Of a DNA stretch of 64,000 nucleotides, positions 12,311 through 24,095 are shown piece by piece. The position numbers were made by a program, and so were the translations under genes. The number at the start of each line of letters is the position of its first letter. The first letter of the stretch is position 1. Origin of the DNA: Phaeosaccion multiseriatum (lineage: Eukaryota > Ochrophyta, other classes); the NCBI GenBank assembly GCA_965112735.1, contig OZ218965.1, positions 1,116,001-1,180,000 on the forward strand, written 5' to 3'. The notes beneath the pieces are model-generated. The model saw only the letters and a list, made by a program, of their open reading frames with translations, had not been told where the DNA came from and searched no databases.

Positions 12311-12366
12311 TCACGTCTCTGCTGCCCTCCGCTCTTCCCTCTGTCTCCTCAGCTCCTTGTCCCATC
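12044..12366. repeat. 181-bp tandem duplication covering the 3' end of the HD-domain gene
   Basis: Sequence from about 12,044 recurs 181 bases downstream from about 12,225 (TCACTTCAGAGGTGT followed by GGGTGCTGCTCTCCC). The downstream unit contains the true C-terminal codons and stop of the minus-strand HD gene. The upstream unit holds a slightly diverged copy of the same C-terminal codons, outside the reading frame of the gene. Confidence 0.85.
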
Positions 12367-12671
12367 GCGTCACCTCTGGACTCTTAAAGTAACCCGCGGT
12401 GCTTGAGAAAAAGTCGGACAGGTCCAGCTCCGGTTGCGCTTTCTCGTACTCGTCGGCCTGAACAATCATCTCGAATTTGTCGAAGTCTTTCACCACCCTC
12501 GCCTCCTTGCTCGTACCCTGCTCGTACTCCTGCCACAGCGTAGTGATCTCTCTCTCTACCTCCGGGCATTTGAGCTCTTTCACAATCTTTTCCAGCGAGC
12601 TGGCCTCCAGCTGGACAGTAAGAGAGGGAAACCCGTGGGGGAGGGGGAGGGGGAGGGGGAAGAGAGAAAAG

Positions 12672-12718
<47 letters not shown>

Positions 12719-14560
12719 AGTCCGGATAGTGGGCGGGGAGGGTGTCATGGAGGTGATTATGGAGTCATATGGGTCATGGAGGTGAATATGGAGTCATACG
12801 GGTCATGGAGATGATTATGAAGTCATATGGGTCATGGAGATGAATATGGAGTCTTATGGGTCATGGAGATGATTATGGAGTCATATGGGTCATGAAGTTG
12901 ATTATGGAGTCATATGGGTCATGGAGATGATTATGGAGTCATATGGGTCATGGAGATGATTATGGAGTCATATGGGTCATGGAGATGAATATGGAGTCAT
13001 ATGGGTCATGGAGATGATTTTGGAGTCATATGGGTCATGGAGGTGATTATGGAGTCATGTGGGTCATGGAGGTGATTATGGAGTCATATGGGTCATGGAG
13101 GTGATTATGGAGTCATGTGGGTTATGGAGATGATTATGGAGTCATATGGGTCATGGAGATAGTTATAGAGTCGCATGGTATCAAGAGGGGGTAGAAGGCA
13201 GTAGCGCACCATTGGGGAGGACGCGATTGATTTAAGACCTTAGCATTCGTGGACGGAGCTCTCGTTCTCTCACTCTCCCTGTGCGAGGAGGGGCCCGTGA
13301 GCACAAACGGACACTCTGGGGTCCGTTGTGTCTGCATTCCCTCCCCTTTGAGGAGCTGAAACTACTACTCGTCCCTGTGCCCTGTCACCTGATACATGAA
13401 ACCGATATTGTATCCCGTAGGGTCCTGTTTACCTGGTACTTGTCTTTGTCGCTGACACCGTCGTGTGGAGTGATGTCTCCGGCCAGCGCCTCCGCTAAGT
13501 CGTGCACGATGGCGATCTTCATAAGCTTTGTCCTATTGCAGGAGGTATACCCACGCGCGCACACACGCACACACACACACACAGAGAGAGAGAGAGCCAG
13601 AGAGAGACAGGCGTACACACAAACACACAGAGAGAGTGTGTTACAGACACACAGAGATGCGCACACGAGTACGCACATGCACACACACACCCACAGCAGT
13701 TACATCGTGAGAATCGAGTCTTTCCTGCCCCAGTGCGATGGCCCTTCCGTGGACGTGCGGTTAAAAAGAAGACAGCGTTGAAACAGAAACAAACACGCCA
13801 ACAAGCACACACAGAGTGCCCAAAGCCGCGCGTTTCTCATTCACCTATAACAAACAAACGAACGCCACACACACACACACACACACATACACACACACGC
13901 CCCTAGAGTCCCTCGCCCACATACCTATCGATGGAGGGGTCAGTGACAAGGAAGCTGCACATGGCCATTCTGTACATGTGATCCGCCACAGACTCCGGGT
14001 CCTCCACCTTGGTGTACGCACGTACCAGAGACCCACGCGACGAAACACATGTGACCAGGCAGGCAGGTTAGGGCGGTTGAGAAAATGAAGTGTGATGTCC
14101 GAGAGAGCAGCGAGACGAGCATGAGGGTGTCAGCATGGGACGACCAGCCAACAGCAGGGATATTCAGTCACTCTCAGCTGTCACGAAATATAAAATGTCG
14201 GACGCAGGATGGGGGAGAGGAGGGGAAGAGAGGTGCCCTCTTGCATTCCTCCGCCTTGCCTTTGCTTACCTTGGACCTGACCCATCCTGTGCGCTTGAGT
14301 CGCTTCAGCTTCCCGACCACGCGCATAAACTGCAGCGCTGACGACGCGGCGATGGGCGATGGTATACTGACACATGTATTGCTCCCCTCTTTGGCCCCGC
14401 CCTCTGCTGCCGAGGCGCCTGTAGGGGCTGCTATTCTCGCCGCCTTGGCTGGTGGTGGCCCCTCTACTGGGCTACCCTCCGCGGCTGACGGCTCTGAGAT
14501 GGGAGTGTTGGTGCTCGAATCACGCCCATGCTCTGCTCCCACCTCTGCTTCACTGCTCAT
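12311..14560 (-). CDS. HDDC2: HD-domain nucleotide phosphohydrolase, HDDC2/YfbR family
   Basis: Four exons on the minus strand: 14270-14560, 13925-14007, 13433-13532, 12311-12610; 257 residues. The family hydrolyses deoxynucleoside 5'-monophosphates using a divalent metal. The core matches human HDDC2 in order: QFMRVVGKLKRLKRTGWV, then DPESVADHMYRMAM with metal ligand His107, then IAIVHDLAEALAGDITP with His135-Asp136, then LWQEYEQ, FEMIVQADEYE and DFFSSTAGYF. A likely fourth ligand is Asp202. An in-frame upstream ATG at 14,722 would add 54 residues including a hydrophobic stretch, so an organelle-targeted form is possible. I chose 14,560 because the family is usually cytosolic. Intron 1 ends in AAG rather than CAG. 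Intron 3 holds a 29-bp minisatellite. Confidence 0.9.
12745..13170. repeat. 29-bp minisatellite in intron 3 of the HD-domain gene
   Basis: About 14 copies of a 29-base unit (GGTCATGGAGATGATTATGG plus AGTCATATG), differing at a few positions. A (GA)n run lies at 12,680-12,716 next to it. The array is intronic. Confidence 0.93.
13556..13905. repeat. (CA)n/(GA)n runs in intron 2 of the HD-domain gene
   Basis: Dinucleotide runs at 13,556-13,695 and 13,862-13,902 fill most of the intron between exons 2 and 3. Confidence 0.85.
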
Positions 14561-14722
14561 CCTTCTGCCCAGGACTTGTTGGAAGCTGAACCGTTCGGGG
14601 GAGGACGATGAGGCCAACTTTGGGAAGGTTGGTGCTTGCTCGAGGGAGATGAAGCACCAACAGTAGGACCACGAGAGGCAGAAGAGAAAGAACGGGACCC
14701 TTGAAGAGGGAGCGTCACGCAT

Positions 14723-15032
14723 CGAAAGGACAAGGAGCGGGAGAGGATCTTCTCCGCCTTTGTTTTGGCCCGGCCCGCGGCCTCCGGTCGTCCCGTTGAC
14801 TTACGAACTTTCCTTCTCCTTCATTCCTCCTCTCCTCTTCCTCAAGCTTCTTGGGGGGGGCAGAGAGAGAGTGCACAACTGAGCAAACAGGTGGGTGAAG
14901 AGAAGAGAGGGTCGCTGCACGCACATTGCGCTGGTATGGGAAGTCCCTGCTTACAGCAAGCTCCACTTGAAATTGCTCCCTCCTTTTTGAATGCACAGGA
15001 TCTCTCAATTGGAGGGGCGTTGCTCTATTGGA
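14723..15032. promoter_or_regulatory. Short divergent promoter region
   Basis: Only 310-470 bases, depending on which HD start is used, separate the minus-strand HD gene from the plus-strand lectin-like gene. Both promoters must lie here. I see no clear TATA box. Confidence 0.45.
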
Positions 15033-18000
15033 ATGGCGAAGATCGGCCGCCCTCGGCAGGCCCTTGATGAAAGTGGCAGTGACCGCAGCAGCAGATGCCG
15101 AAGCAACGTCGTCCGCGAGAGGCGCCGGCGCATCTTGCTGCTCGTACTTCCCATCCTGATGGCCAGCTCTCCTGCCCCGGCAACTGCAAGGACGGCCGCT
15201 CTGAGCGGCGCAGAAGCAACAGAATCCGTTGTCGAAGAAGCTGTGAGGGAGGCAGGTAGTGCAGCAAGGGCTGCGGCGGACGTCGTGCATGATGCCGCTA
15301 CTGCTGCCGCTGCTGCTGCCCTTGCTGCGGCTGAGGAATTTGGAAGTGGCGCTACACCCACCATCAAGGCCAACCGCTTCATCGAGGGGGGCGACGGCTT
15401 GATGTCGCTTCCTGGTGCGTCTGTGAGTGAGCTCGAGGAGCAGCACGCTCAGGAGCGGCAGAGGTTGTCTCCCCAGGAGACCCCTGAAGTAGGCAGTGCC
15501 TTTGATGCTGTGAATGGCATAGCCGGTTCATTGGCTGCCACATCCTCGGAAGTTGAGGTGAGAAGAAAGCTTGGTGCAGCTTAAATGACTGCTCTGTACC
15601 ATTCATGTGTGATTGATAAAACTCAACGAGGACGGGCGGGGGCGCTGAGCCTCGCTCCCAATCGCCCTCTGAAGGCATAAGTGCGCGTTCGCTCGTCCCT
15701 GCCCATGCCATACTCCGTGCTGGAAACTCAACTAAACCATCGCCACCCTTCCGTTGCATACATCTTTCGTACACGTCTCTCAGATGGCGAGCGAGGCGGT
15801 GCCGTCAGCAGGGGATGACGAACCCACACTTGGACTACGCATGGGCCAGGAGGCCCCCTTCATCGTTACGTCCTTTGGCCCCATCCTGCCCGGGGCTGGG
15901 GTTGCCCAAGGGAGGGCTGTGGAGGAGGAAGAGGAGGAGGAGACGTCAGGAGAAGGAGGTGGCTTGCAGTATGGTGAAGCAGGGGACGAAAATCGAATCG
16001 ATTTGGAGGCCGTGGTGGGCGATGGGCCATTGTCTGATCTTCTGAGGCGCTCGTTTGAGGGCGCCCTTCCCCCCGGGGCTGTTCTACCACCTTCTGCTAG
16101 CGGTGAGAGGGACGATACCCAAGAAGGGGCCCAAGAAGGGGCCCAAGAAGGGGAAGATGGAGGTGACGACAGCCTCGGCGATGCACATGCCTCGACAGAG
16201 ACGGGGGGAGGAAGAGGGCTAGAGCCTTCAGATGCGGCTGAGGGGGAGGAGAAGGAGAATGAGAAACAGTCGAAGGAGGAGGAGGCAGGAGGCTGGTCAG
16301 GGCCCGAGGGTAGTGCTTCCCCGGAGGAGGGGGTGGGGGCAGCAGCGGCAGCGGCAGCAGCAGAAGACAGTGGGTTTTGGAATGTCGGAAAGAGTGTGCT
16401 TGGAATGTTCTTCGGAGGAGCTGACCAGCCCGAGGAGGATACTCCTGGAGATTCGATAGCGAAGGTAGACAGTGGTCATGCTGCTGGTATTGGTGCTGGT
16501 GCTAGTATTGGTGCTGATGCTGGTGCTGGTGCTGATGCTGGTGCTGGTGCTGGTGCTGGTGCTGCTGGAGCGGGCGGTGCTGATGCTAGTGGGGTAGGGC
16601 TTGTTGGTGGCGCAGGTCTAAAAGACAAACTCTCTGCGTTGGAGGGAGGAGAAGGAGCGGCAATAGATGGAAGGGCGGGGGGAGGGCCTTCTCCTGTGTC
16701 AGGTGGGCGGCCTGGAGCCGCAGGTGATGGCGCAGATGGAGCTGAGGGAAGTGCTGCAATGGGGTCAGCTACGGGCGGCGATGAGAAGGGGCAAGGAAAG
16801 CCTATTGTCCACGGGAGAGACAGGGCTACCTCTGGTGGTACCAACGAACGGCAGACTGATGACATTCACGTCGAGGGCGAGGAAGGAGGGCACAGAAAGA
16901 GGGGGGAGGAAGTAGGGATTGAGGGGAGTGAATTACAACAACAAACCGGCTCCACCGCTGCAACCACTCCTGACGAGGCAAGGGATGGGCAAGAAGGCGA
17001 GAGGATGGGGGAGCGCACAGAGGCGGCGGGAGGAGGGCACGATGGTCGGCTAGAGGGTAAAGTAGAGAAGGGCGGGGCGGGGGGAAACAGTCTAGGAGGC
17101 ACTGGTGGTGACTCTATCGCCCCCGGTGGGCACGCTGGCGCTGACGTCGGAGATGGCATCGCAGCTGGTTCTTCTTCAGGTACTTCTGGTGGTGGTGGTG
17201 GTGTTGCTGCTGCTGTTGATGGACTCAGCGGTAGCGAAGTGGCGGCAGCTGCTGCGGGAGATGAGAGCAAAGGAGGCGAGGGAGGCGACGCGACAGGAGG
17301 AAACACTAGGGGAAGTGCTGCACAGACCTCTGAAGGCGAGGGAGGAGAGGCGAAGACTGGCGCTGCTGCTACCGACTCCTCCGTGGAGGATGGCAGTGGA
17401 CAGGGCGAGAAAGCGGCTGGGAGCGGCGAGGCGACGGCTGGGGAAGAAATCGGCGACACTGGGATAGCGGCAGCAGCAGAGGGAGACGTTGACGCCGCTG
17501 CGGTCACAGCAAGCGGAGAAGCTGCTGCTGCTGGTGCTGGTGGTGGTGGTGATTCTGCCGCTGCCGCTGCTGCTGCTGCTGCTGCTGGTGGTGCTGCTGC
17601 TGCTGGTGATGATGCTGCTGCTGCTGGTGGTGATGATGTTGCTGCTGCTGGTAGTGATGCTGATGCTGCTGCTGCTGCTGGTGGTGATGCTGCTGCTGGC
17701 GGTGGTGCTGGTGCCGATTCTATGGCCACTGGGACTGCTGGTGCGGCTGGTCGTGGTAGAGGTGACGGTACGGCAATTCCTGCTAGAGCTGACAGCAAAG
17801 GAGGCGAGGGAGGCGACACGGCGGGAGGAGACGCTAGGGGAAGTGCTGCACAGACCTCTCAAGGCGAGGGAGGAGAGGCGAAGACTGGCGGTGGTGCGGC
17901 CACAGCTTCGCAAGGGGAGGGGGGAAAGGCGAAGACTGACACTGCTGCTGCTGACTCCTCGATGGAGGATAGCAGTGGACAGGAGAAGGCGGCTGCGAGC

Positions 18001-19588
18001 GGCGACGCAACGGCTGGGGAGCAAGGTGGAGACAGTGAAGTAGCGGTAGGAGCAGAGGGAGATGCGGCAGCTGGTGATACGGCGGGAGAGCAGGACAGTG
18101 GGGACAAGGGTGGGGTATCGGGAGACGCTGTTGCCGCAGCCTCTGCGTCCATCCCAGCAAGCGGAGAAGCTGCTGCTGCTGCTGCTGCTGCTGGTGGTGG
18201 TGGTGGTGGTGGTGATGGTACGGCAGTTCCTGCTGGAGATGACAGCAAGGGAGGCAAGGGAAGCGACACGGCGAGAAAGGACATTAGAGGGACGGCTGCA
18301 ACAGCTTCTCAAGGTGAGGGAGGAGGGGCGATGACTGACGCTGCTGGTGCTGACCCCTCGACGGAGGACAGCCGTGGACAGGAGGATACGTCGGTGGGAG
18401 GTGGCGACGCGAAGACTGGGAAGGGCGGTGGAGAGACTGGCGTAGGGGCAGCAGCAGAAGGAGACGCGGCAGTTGGTGGTACGGCAGGAGAGCAGCCCAG
18501 TGGGAGCAAGGGCGCCGTCTCTGGAGAAGCGAGCGGTGGCGGTGATAGTGCCGCTACTACCGGTGAGGGTGAGGGTGGTGATGCAGATGCTGCTGCTGCT
18601 GCTGCTGCTACTGCTACTGCTAACGCTGCTGCTGGTGGTAGTGATGGTGATGGTGGCGATGTTGCTGCTTCTCCTGGCGGCGGTAGTAATGGTGATGGTG
18701 CTGCTGGTGCTGCTGCTGGTGCTGCTGCTGACGGACTCAGCGATAGCGAAGCGACGGCAACTTCTGCTGGAGATGACAGCAGGGGAGGCGAGGGAAGCGA
18801 TGCGGTGGGAGGAGACGCTGGCGGTGTTGCTGCAACGGCCTCTCAAGGCGAGGGAGGAGATGCGAAGTCTGACGCTGCTGCTGCTGACCCCTCGGTGGAG
18901 GGCAGCAGCAGACAGGAGAACAAGGCGGGTGGGAGTGGCATTGCGAAGGCTGGGGAAGAAGGTGGGGATAGTGGAGCAGCGGCAGGAGCAGGGGGAGATG
19001 CGGCAGTTGGTGATACGGCGGGAGAGCAGGACAGTGGGGACAAGGATGGGGTATCGGGAGACTCGAATGCCGCAGCCTCTGCGTCCATCGCTGCCGATGC
19101 GGCCGCAGCAAGCGGAGAAGCTGCTGCTGCTGCTGCTGCTGCAACACTCTCTCAAGGCGAAGGAGGAGGCACTAGTACTAGCGCTAGTGCTGCAACAGCC
19201 TCTCAAGGCGAAGGAGGAGATTTTAAGACTGACAATGGCGCCACAATCGCTCCTCAAAGCGAGGGAGGAGATGCGAAGAGTGGCGGTGGTGTGGCCACAG
19301 CTTCGCAAGCCGAGGGAGGAGGGGCGAAGACGAGCACTGGCGCTGCTGCTGCTGACTCCTCGATGGAGGACGGAAGTGGACAGGGGGAGAAAGCGGCTGG
19401 AGGTGGCGACGCGAAGACTGGGAAGGGCAGTGGAGAGACTGGCGTAGGGGCAGCACCAGAAGGAGACGCGGCAGTTGGTGGTACGGCAGGAGAGCAGCCC
19501 AGTGGGGACAAGGGCGCCGTCTCTGGAGAAGCGACCGGTGGCGGTGATAGTGCCGCTATTACCGGTGAGGGTGGTGATGATGATGTAG

Positions 19589-19628
<40 letters not shown>

Positions 19629-22600
19629 GACTGCTACTGCGGCTACTAATACTGCTGCTGGTGGCAGTGATGGTGATGGTGGTGATGTTGCTGCTTCTCC
19701 TGGCGGTGGTAGTGACGACGCCGGTAAGGTTGGGGATGGTGCTGCTGCTGCTGGTGCTGCCGCTGCTGTTGGCGGTGATGGTAATAGTGGTGCCGATGGT
19801 GATAGTGTTGGTGCTGATGCCGCTGCTGGGGGTGACGGAGCGAAAGGGCCGGATGGCTCGACTGGCGCAGCTCCCGAAGCAGGGGCAGCGCTAGGCGCAG
19901 GGGCAGGGGCAGCAGTTGGTGATACAGGAGCAGCGAGTCCCTTCGAGGCGGGGAGATACACCGGGGCTGCAGAGGAGATCCTCAAAGGGCTCAACATGGA
20001 CGGCATCGGCGGGCGGAGGGCCCCAGGGGGTGAGTGTCTTGGGCAGGAGGTTAGGGTTGAGTTAAGTGTCTGTCCAAAGGGGTGGGGGGGGGGTGAGTGG
20101 AGAGTGTCTATCTGATGCGTTGTGGTGTTGGTGTTACTGTGTGGTTGCTGCGTTGTCGCTTTGGTTGTCGCTGCTGTCCTCACCCTATTACTCGAGTATT
20201 GCGGCTTTACCCTCTGCGTCTATCCCGGCTTTGATGAGAAGCTGCCTTTCCTCATCCCCTCATTGTGTGCGCTCTCTGTCCCTCCCTCCCACACGCCCCT
20301 CCCCACTCCCTTCCCCTCTTCTACACACACACATACACGTACGCACGCACGCACGCACACACGATACCCGCCCCCTTTCAATCCTTTGAACCGCTCAAGG
20401 CCCGTTGGCTGGAGGTCGAGGCCTAACAGCAAGCTCAGAACACCCCTTCGGAGGAGGAGCAGGAGCAGGAGGAGGAGCAGCAGCAGCAGGAGGAGGAGGA
20501 GCAGCAGCGGCGGCAGCGGCGGCAGCGGCTGCCTCCCTGCAGAAGGCCCGACTGTCTGAGAGCTGGGGCAGATGTTCTCCGGCCTTCCCCTCAGACGTCA
20601 CTTCTTCTCTACCACAGGGCGAAGTCCTGAGAGTAGGAGAGTACCTTGTTGCGTGCTGTGAGGGAGAGGCCTGCGGGGATGGCAGCAACGCGTCGGTGGC
20701 GTGTCAGTGCCATGTGCTGAAGTTGCTTCCTGACGGAGCGTTGGTGCTGTACAGGGGGAATCATGTACGTGTTATCGTGTGTGTGTGTGCGTGTTCTCGT
20801 GGGTGTGTTTGTATATTTGTTGGTGTGTTTGTGTATTTGTGGGTGTGGTTGTGTGTGTGTGTGCGTGTTTGTGTGTGTGTGTGCGTGTGTGTGGCTGTGT
20901 GTGTTTTGTGTCTCATTGGGCCAAAGGAACAACGCGACAACTCACCACAACTGTCTTCAGTTGCCATACCGTTTCACTACCCTCCCCTCGCCTCCTCCCT
21001 TATCCCGGCTCTAATCCCTGCCCATATGCCTATGCCTGCCTGCCCATATGCCTGTCTGTATCCCGTTCCGTCCCGCCCCCCTGTGCAGCCCACCGGGGGC
21101 CGTCAAGTGTGGCGAGTGGGACCAAGTAGCATCGTCAAGGGCAGGCCTGTCATCGCCACTGTCACCGGGTAAGAGAGAGAGTGAGAGCAAGAGCGAGAGA
21201 GAAAAAGAGAGTGAGAGTAAGAGAGTAAGAGAGAGAGAGTGAGAGTGAGGGAGTGAGGGGCATTTGTATGGCCTGACTGCCGCTTTCCATGGGAGAAATC
21301 GTTACAGAAATGCATTCTGCGGGCGCGCACACACACCTTGGCTCTCTCTCTTTCTCTGTCTCCATCTCGCTCTCTTTCTCGTCTCTTTCCCTCGCCCCCA
21401 CCCTCTCTCTCTCATCTCCATCTACCTTCGCCTCCAACCCCCGCCCCCCCTCAAGTCTCCATCATGTGCGCATCACACTCGCCTCACTTGCTTGCCCTGC
21501 TGTGCTCTACTCTGCTGTGCTCTACTCTGCTATGCTCTACTCTATTCTATTCTGCTATGCTCTACTCTATTCTATTCTGCTATGCTCTACTCTGCTATGC
21601 TCTATTCTGCTATGCTCTACTCTGCTGTGCTCTACTCTGCTATGCTCTACTCTGCTGTGCTCTACTCTGCTGTGCTCTACTCTGCTGTGCTCTACTCTGC
21701 TATGCTCTACTCTATTCTATTCTGCTATGCTCTACTCTATTCTATTCTGCTATGCTCTACTCTATTCTATTCTGCTATGCTCTACTCTGCTATGCTCTAT
21801 TCTGCTATGCTCTACTCTGCTATGCTCTATTCTGCTATGCTCTACTCTGCTATGCTCTACTCTGCTTTTCTCTACTCACTCGTCATTCTCCTCTGTCTTC
21901 TCCACTCTACTCGACTCGACTCCGCTCTCTTTCTCCTCATCCGTACCCCCTTGCCTGTGTCTGTGCCCGTCTCAGTGAGGGTCGATTGGTCATCGCCTAC
22001 GAAGGAGAAGGAGGAGGGAAGTTGACGCCACTCTGGCAAACGCCGCTTCCAGATGACGACGCTGAATCTGTGTTGAGCACACTCGAAAGCGAGGATGGCA
22101 ACCCCGCGGCGGGTGCCGCAACGGCCGGAGAGGGAGGGGCGAGAGACGGAGGAGCAGGGGCGAGCACTTCGTCTGAGCCCCAGCGCCACTCTCTGCGCCT
22201 TCAGGCCTCAAATGGCGAGGTCCAGGTGCTGCGGCACGAGCCCCAAGCAGTTGGTGATACAGCAGCTGGAGCAGTTGGTGATACGGCAGCAGGAGGAGGG
22301 AGGGGAGAAGAGCAGGAGGAGGGGGAGGAGGTGGACGTGGTGGTGGTATGGAGAAAGCAGCGACAGAGCGCCCTGGCAGGGGCTGCAAGACGTGTGTGGA
22401 GTAGGGCCATTAAGCCTTCGTGGGGTTGGGCAAAGGTAAGCATCCGGAGGCGGAGTCCCAAGTCTATCTTCGTACGTACGTGCGTGCGTGCGTGCGTGTG
22501 TGTGTGTGGGTGCCTGCGCGTGGAGACGGGCATCCTTTTTTGTGTTTGCGTCAAGTGCGGTCTGACAGGAGGGGAGGGCGCATGGTTGTATTCGCAACTT

Positions 22601-22929
22601 TCCCCCCTGCCCCTTGCTGACCATTGTTGTACTTTTGTCTCCCCTCTCTCCCTCCCTCCCTCCCTCCCTCCCTCCCTCCCTCCCTCCCTCCCTCCCTCCC
22701 TCCCTCCCTCCCTCCCTCATTCACTCCTCTCCCCCTCCCCCCCCCTCTCCCTCCATCCATCCCTCCCTCCCTCCCTCTCCTCCTCCCTCCCTCCCAGAGT
22801 CTATTCCGGCGACTCAAGGCCGCCACGAAAGCAGTGGGCAAGAAGATCTCAGAGCGCAAGTGGATTACATACAGGCCAGCAGTGGAGCAAATCGGGGGCG
22901 CTGCTGTCGAGGAGGCAGAGGCGAGATGA
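15033..22929 (+). CDS. Giant Ala/Gly-rich repeat protein with C-terminal bulb-type lectin-like domain
   Basis: Six exons with consistent phases: 15033-15557, 15784-20029, 20430-20764, 21089-21168, 21976-22435, 22798-22929; about 1,925 residues. An alternative in-frame acceptor for exon 3 lies 9 bases downstream. The N-terminus has a basic run and hydrophobic core (RRRRILLLVLPILMASSPA) that looks like a signal peptide or anchor, then Ala-rich helix. Exon 2 alone is 4.2 kb and encodes Ala, Gly, Asp, Glu and Ser low complexity with repeated blocks such as TASQGEGG, VGDTAGEQDSGDKG and poly-Ala runs. The C-terminal part (LLPDGALVLYRG, QVWRVG, GEGRLVIAYEG, LWQTPL, VVVVWRK) has the three-fold pattern of bulb-type (B_lectin) beta-prism domains, but the mannose-binding Gln and Asn are not conserved. 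The end is a basic helix (SLFRRLKAATKAVGKKI). Role unknown; a secreted matrix or surface protein is inferred. Confidence 0.75.
16480..19850 (+). repeat. Coding low-complexity and long-period repeats in exon 2
   Basis: Runs of GCT (Ala) and GGT (Gly) codons alternate with a long unit recurring several times (CAAGGCGAGGGAGGAGAGGC and variants; GACAGCAAAGGAGGCGAGGG). All length changes keep the plus reading frame open for 4.2 kb, which argues that it is coding. The long minus-strand frame over 17,176-19,308 is its shadow. Confidence 0.85.
21490..21875. repeat. Minisatellite of TCTGCTATGCTCTAC units, intron 4 of the lectin-like gene
   Basis: Irregular 10-25-base units (CTCTACTCTGCTATG, CTCTACTCTATTCTATTCTG) repeated about 25 times within the intron. 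The reading frames through it are meaningless. Confidence 0.9.
22633..22797. repeat. (CCCT)n array before the last exon of the lectin-like gene
   Basis: Pure pyrimidine array running to the acceptor of the last exon, forming a 160-base polypyrimidine tract. Confidence 0.9.
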
Positions 22930-24095
22930 TAACAGGAAGCGCTTGTCTTCGCTCAAGTTGTCGAGGTGGACTTTGCTCGCAACACTTACCGTAGATAGTG
23001 ATAGACTTGATAACGCAGGAGTGCGGGTGCGCCGCAAACTACATTGGACATGGGATATATAAGGTTATATAAGTATACATAAGAAAGAAAAGAGAGAGTT
23101 TTCCCCTCGTCCACCCCCCCCCCCTGCCACTCTGCCGAACGTTGCTTAGTTTCGGCCATTTGCTTCGCCCCCACCACGAAAGTGACTTATGGCCGGATTG
23201 CTCTCTCCGCCCCCCTCTCTCTGTTTCTCTCTCTCTCTCTCCTTGTGTGTGTGTGTGTGTGTGTGTGATGATGAGCAGCGGCGACAACCTTAGAAAAGAG
23301 AAGAGAAGAGAGGGGGAGGGGGGTGATGGATAGGCGTCCCCATTGTATCGCTTTCTTTGGTACTCTCCACAGTTCATGTATGGCATGTGGTGGAGTTTCT
23401 TATCTTGTGAACAATCGACTTTGCTTCACCTGCTGCCTCATCTGTCCCATTCTATGCGGATGGCCACCACCATGGTGTTGTAGTGCCCCCCCCTACGACA
23501 CGACTACCTACTGACCGCTTACTAGAGGAGCAAGCAATGGAATGGAAGAGGGAAGGGCGACACTCGATAGTGCAACCTTACCTCGAGTCCATCGTCCTGA
23601 CAGCTTGCGATAGAGGCAGATGGATGTTGAATGTTGTCCTATTCTGGTCTGTTAATCTGAATGTGAGCGCTCTTGTGCTCCTAGTCCCCAACGAGGGGGG
23701 AAGACAAGCAAAGCGTGGCATGATAGAGTGCAAGTTGCAGGCCATGTCATCACAGTGGGGTCGCAGAAGACGCGCCCACAGAACATGAGTCTAATGTACG
23801 ATACTCTTACCCATACGTATATCTTATACCTACAGTATGAAGGGTTCTTTTGCCATTCCTTCAAGTTCACAGTTGGCTTGGTTCTTCCAACCTTCCTCCC
23901 CCCCTCCCTCCCTCCCTCCCTCCCTCCCTCGATTCCCTCCCTGCCCCCACCCCCTCCTCTCCCGTCCCTCCCTCCCTTCCTCCCTCCCAGAGTCTATTCC
24001 GGCGCCTCCAGGCCGCCACGAAAACAGGTAGCGGGCAAGAAGATCTCAAAGGTTGTCGCCGCCAATTGCCAATGGTTTCTTCAGTTGTTTGTCAC
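22930..24095. other. Convergent intergenic region with relic of the lectin gene's last exon
   Basis: This lies between the lectin-like gene (plus) and LNR gene B (minus). It holds a (GT)n run near 23,245-23,270 and a (CCCT)n array near 23,895-23,990. From about 23,989 to 24,052 a fragment clearly related to the start of the lectin gene's last exon follows: acceptor CCCAG then AGTCTATTCCGGCG. The block from about 23,620 recurs at about 32,690, downstream of LNR gene A. No intact gene. Confidence 0.75.

Noticed and set aside
17176-19308. 710-codon minus-strand ORF
   Set aside because: It is the shadow of GCT/GGT-rich coding sequence on the plus strand; Ser/Thr/Arg composition is what the reverse frame must give, and it has no start context or conserved motif.
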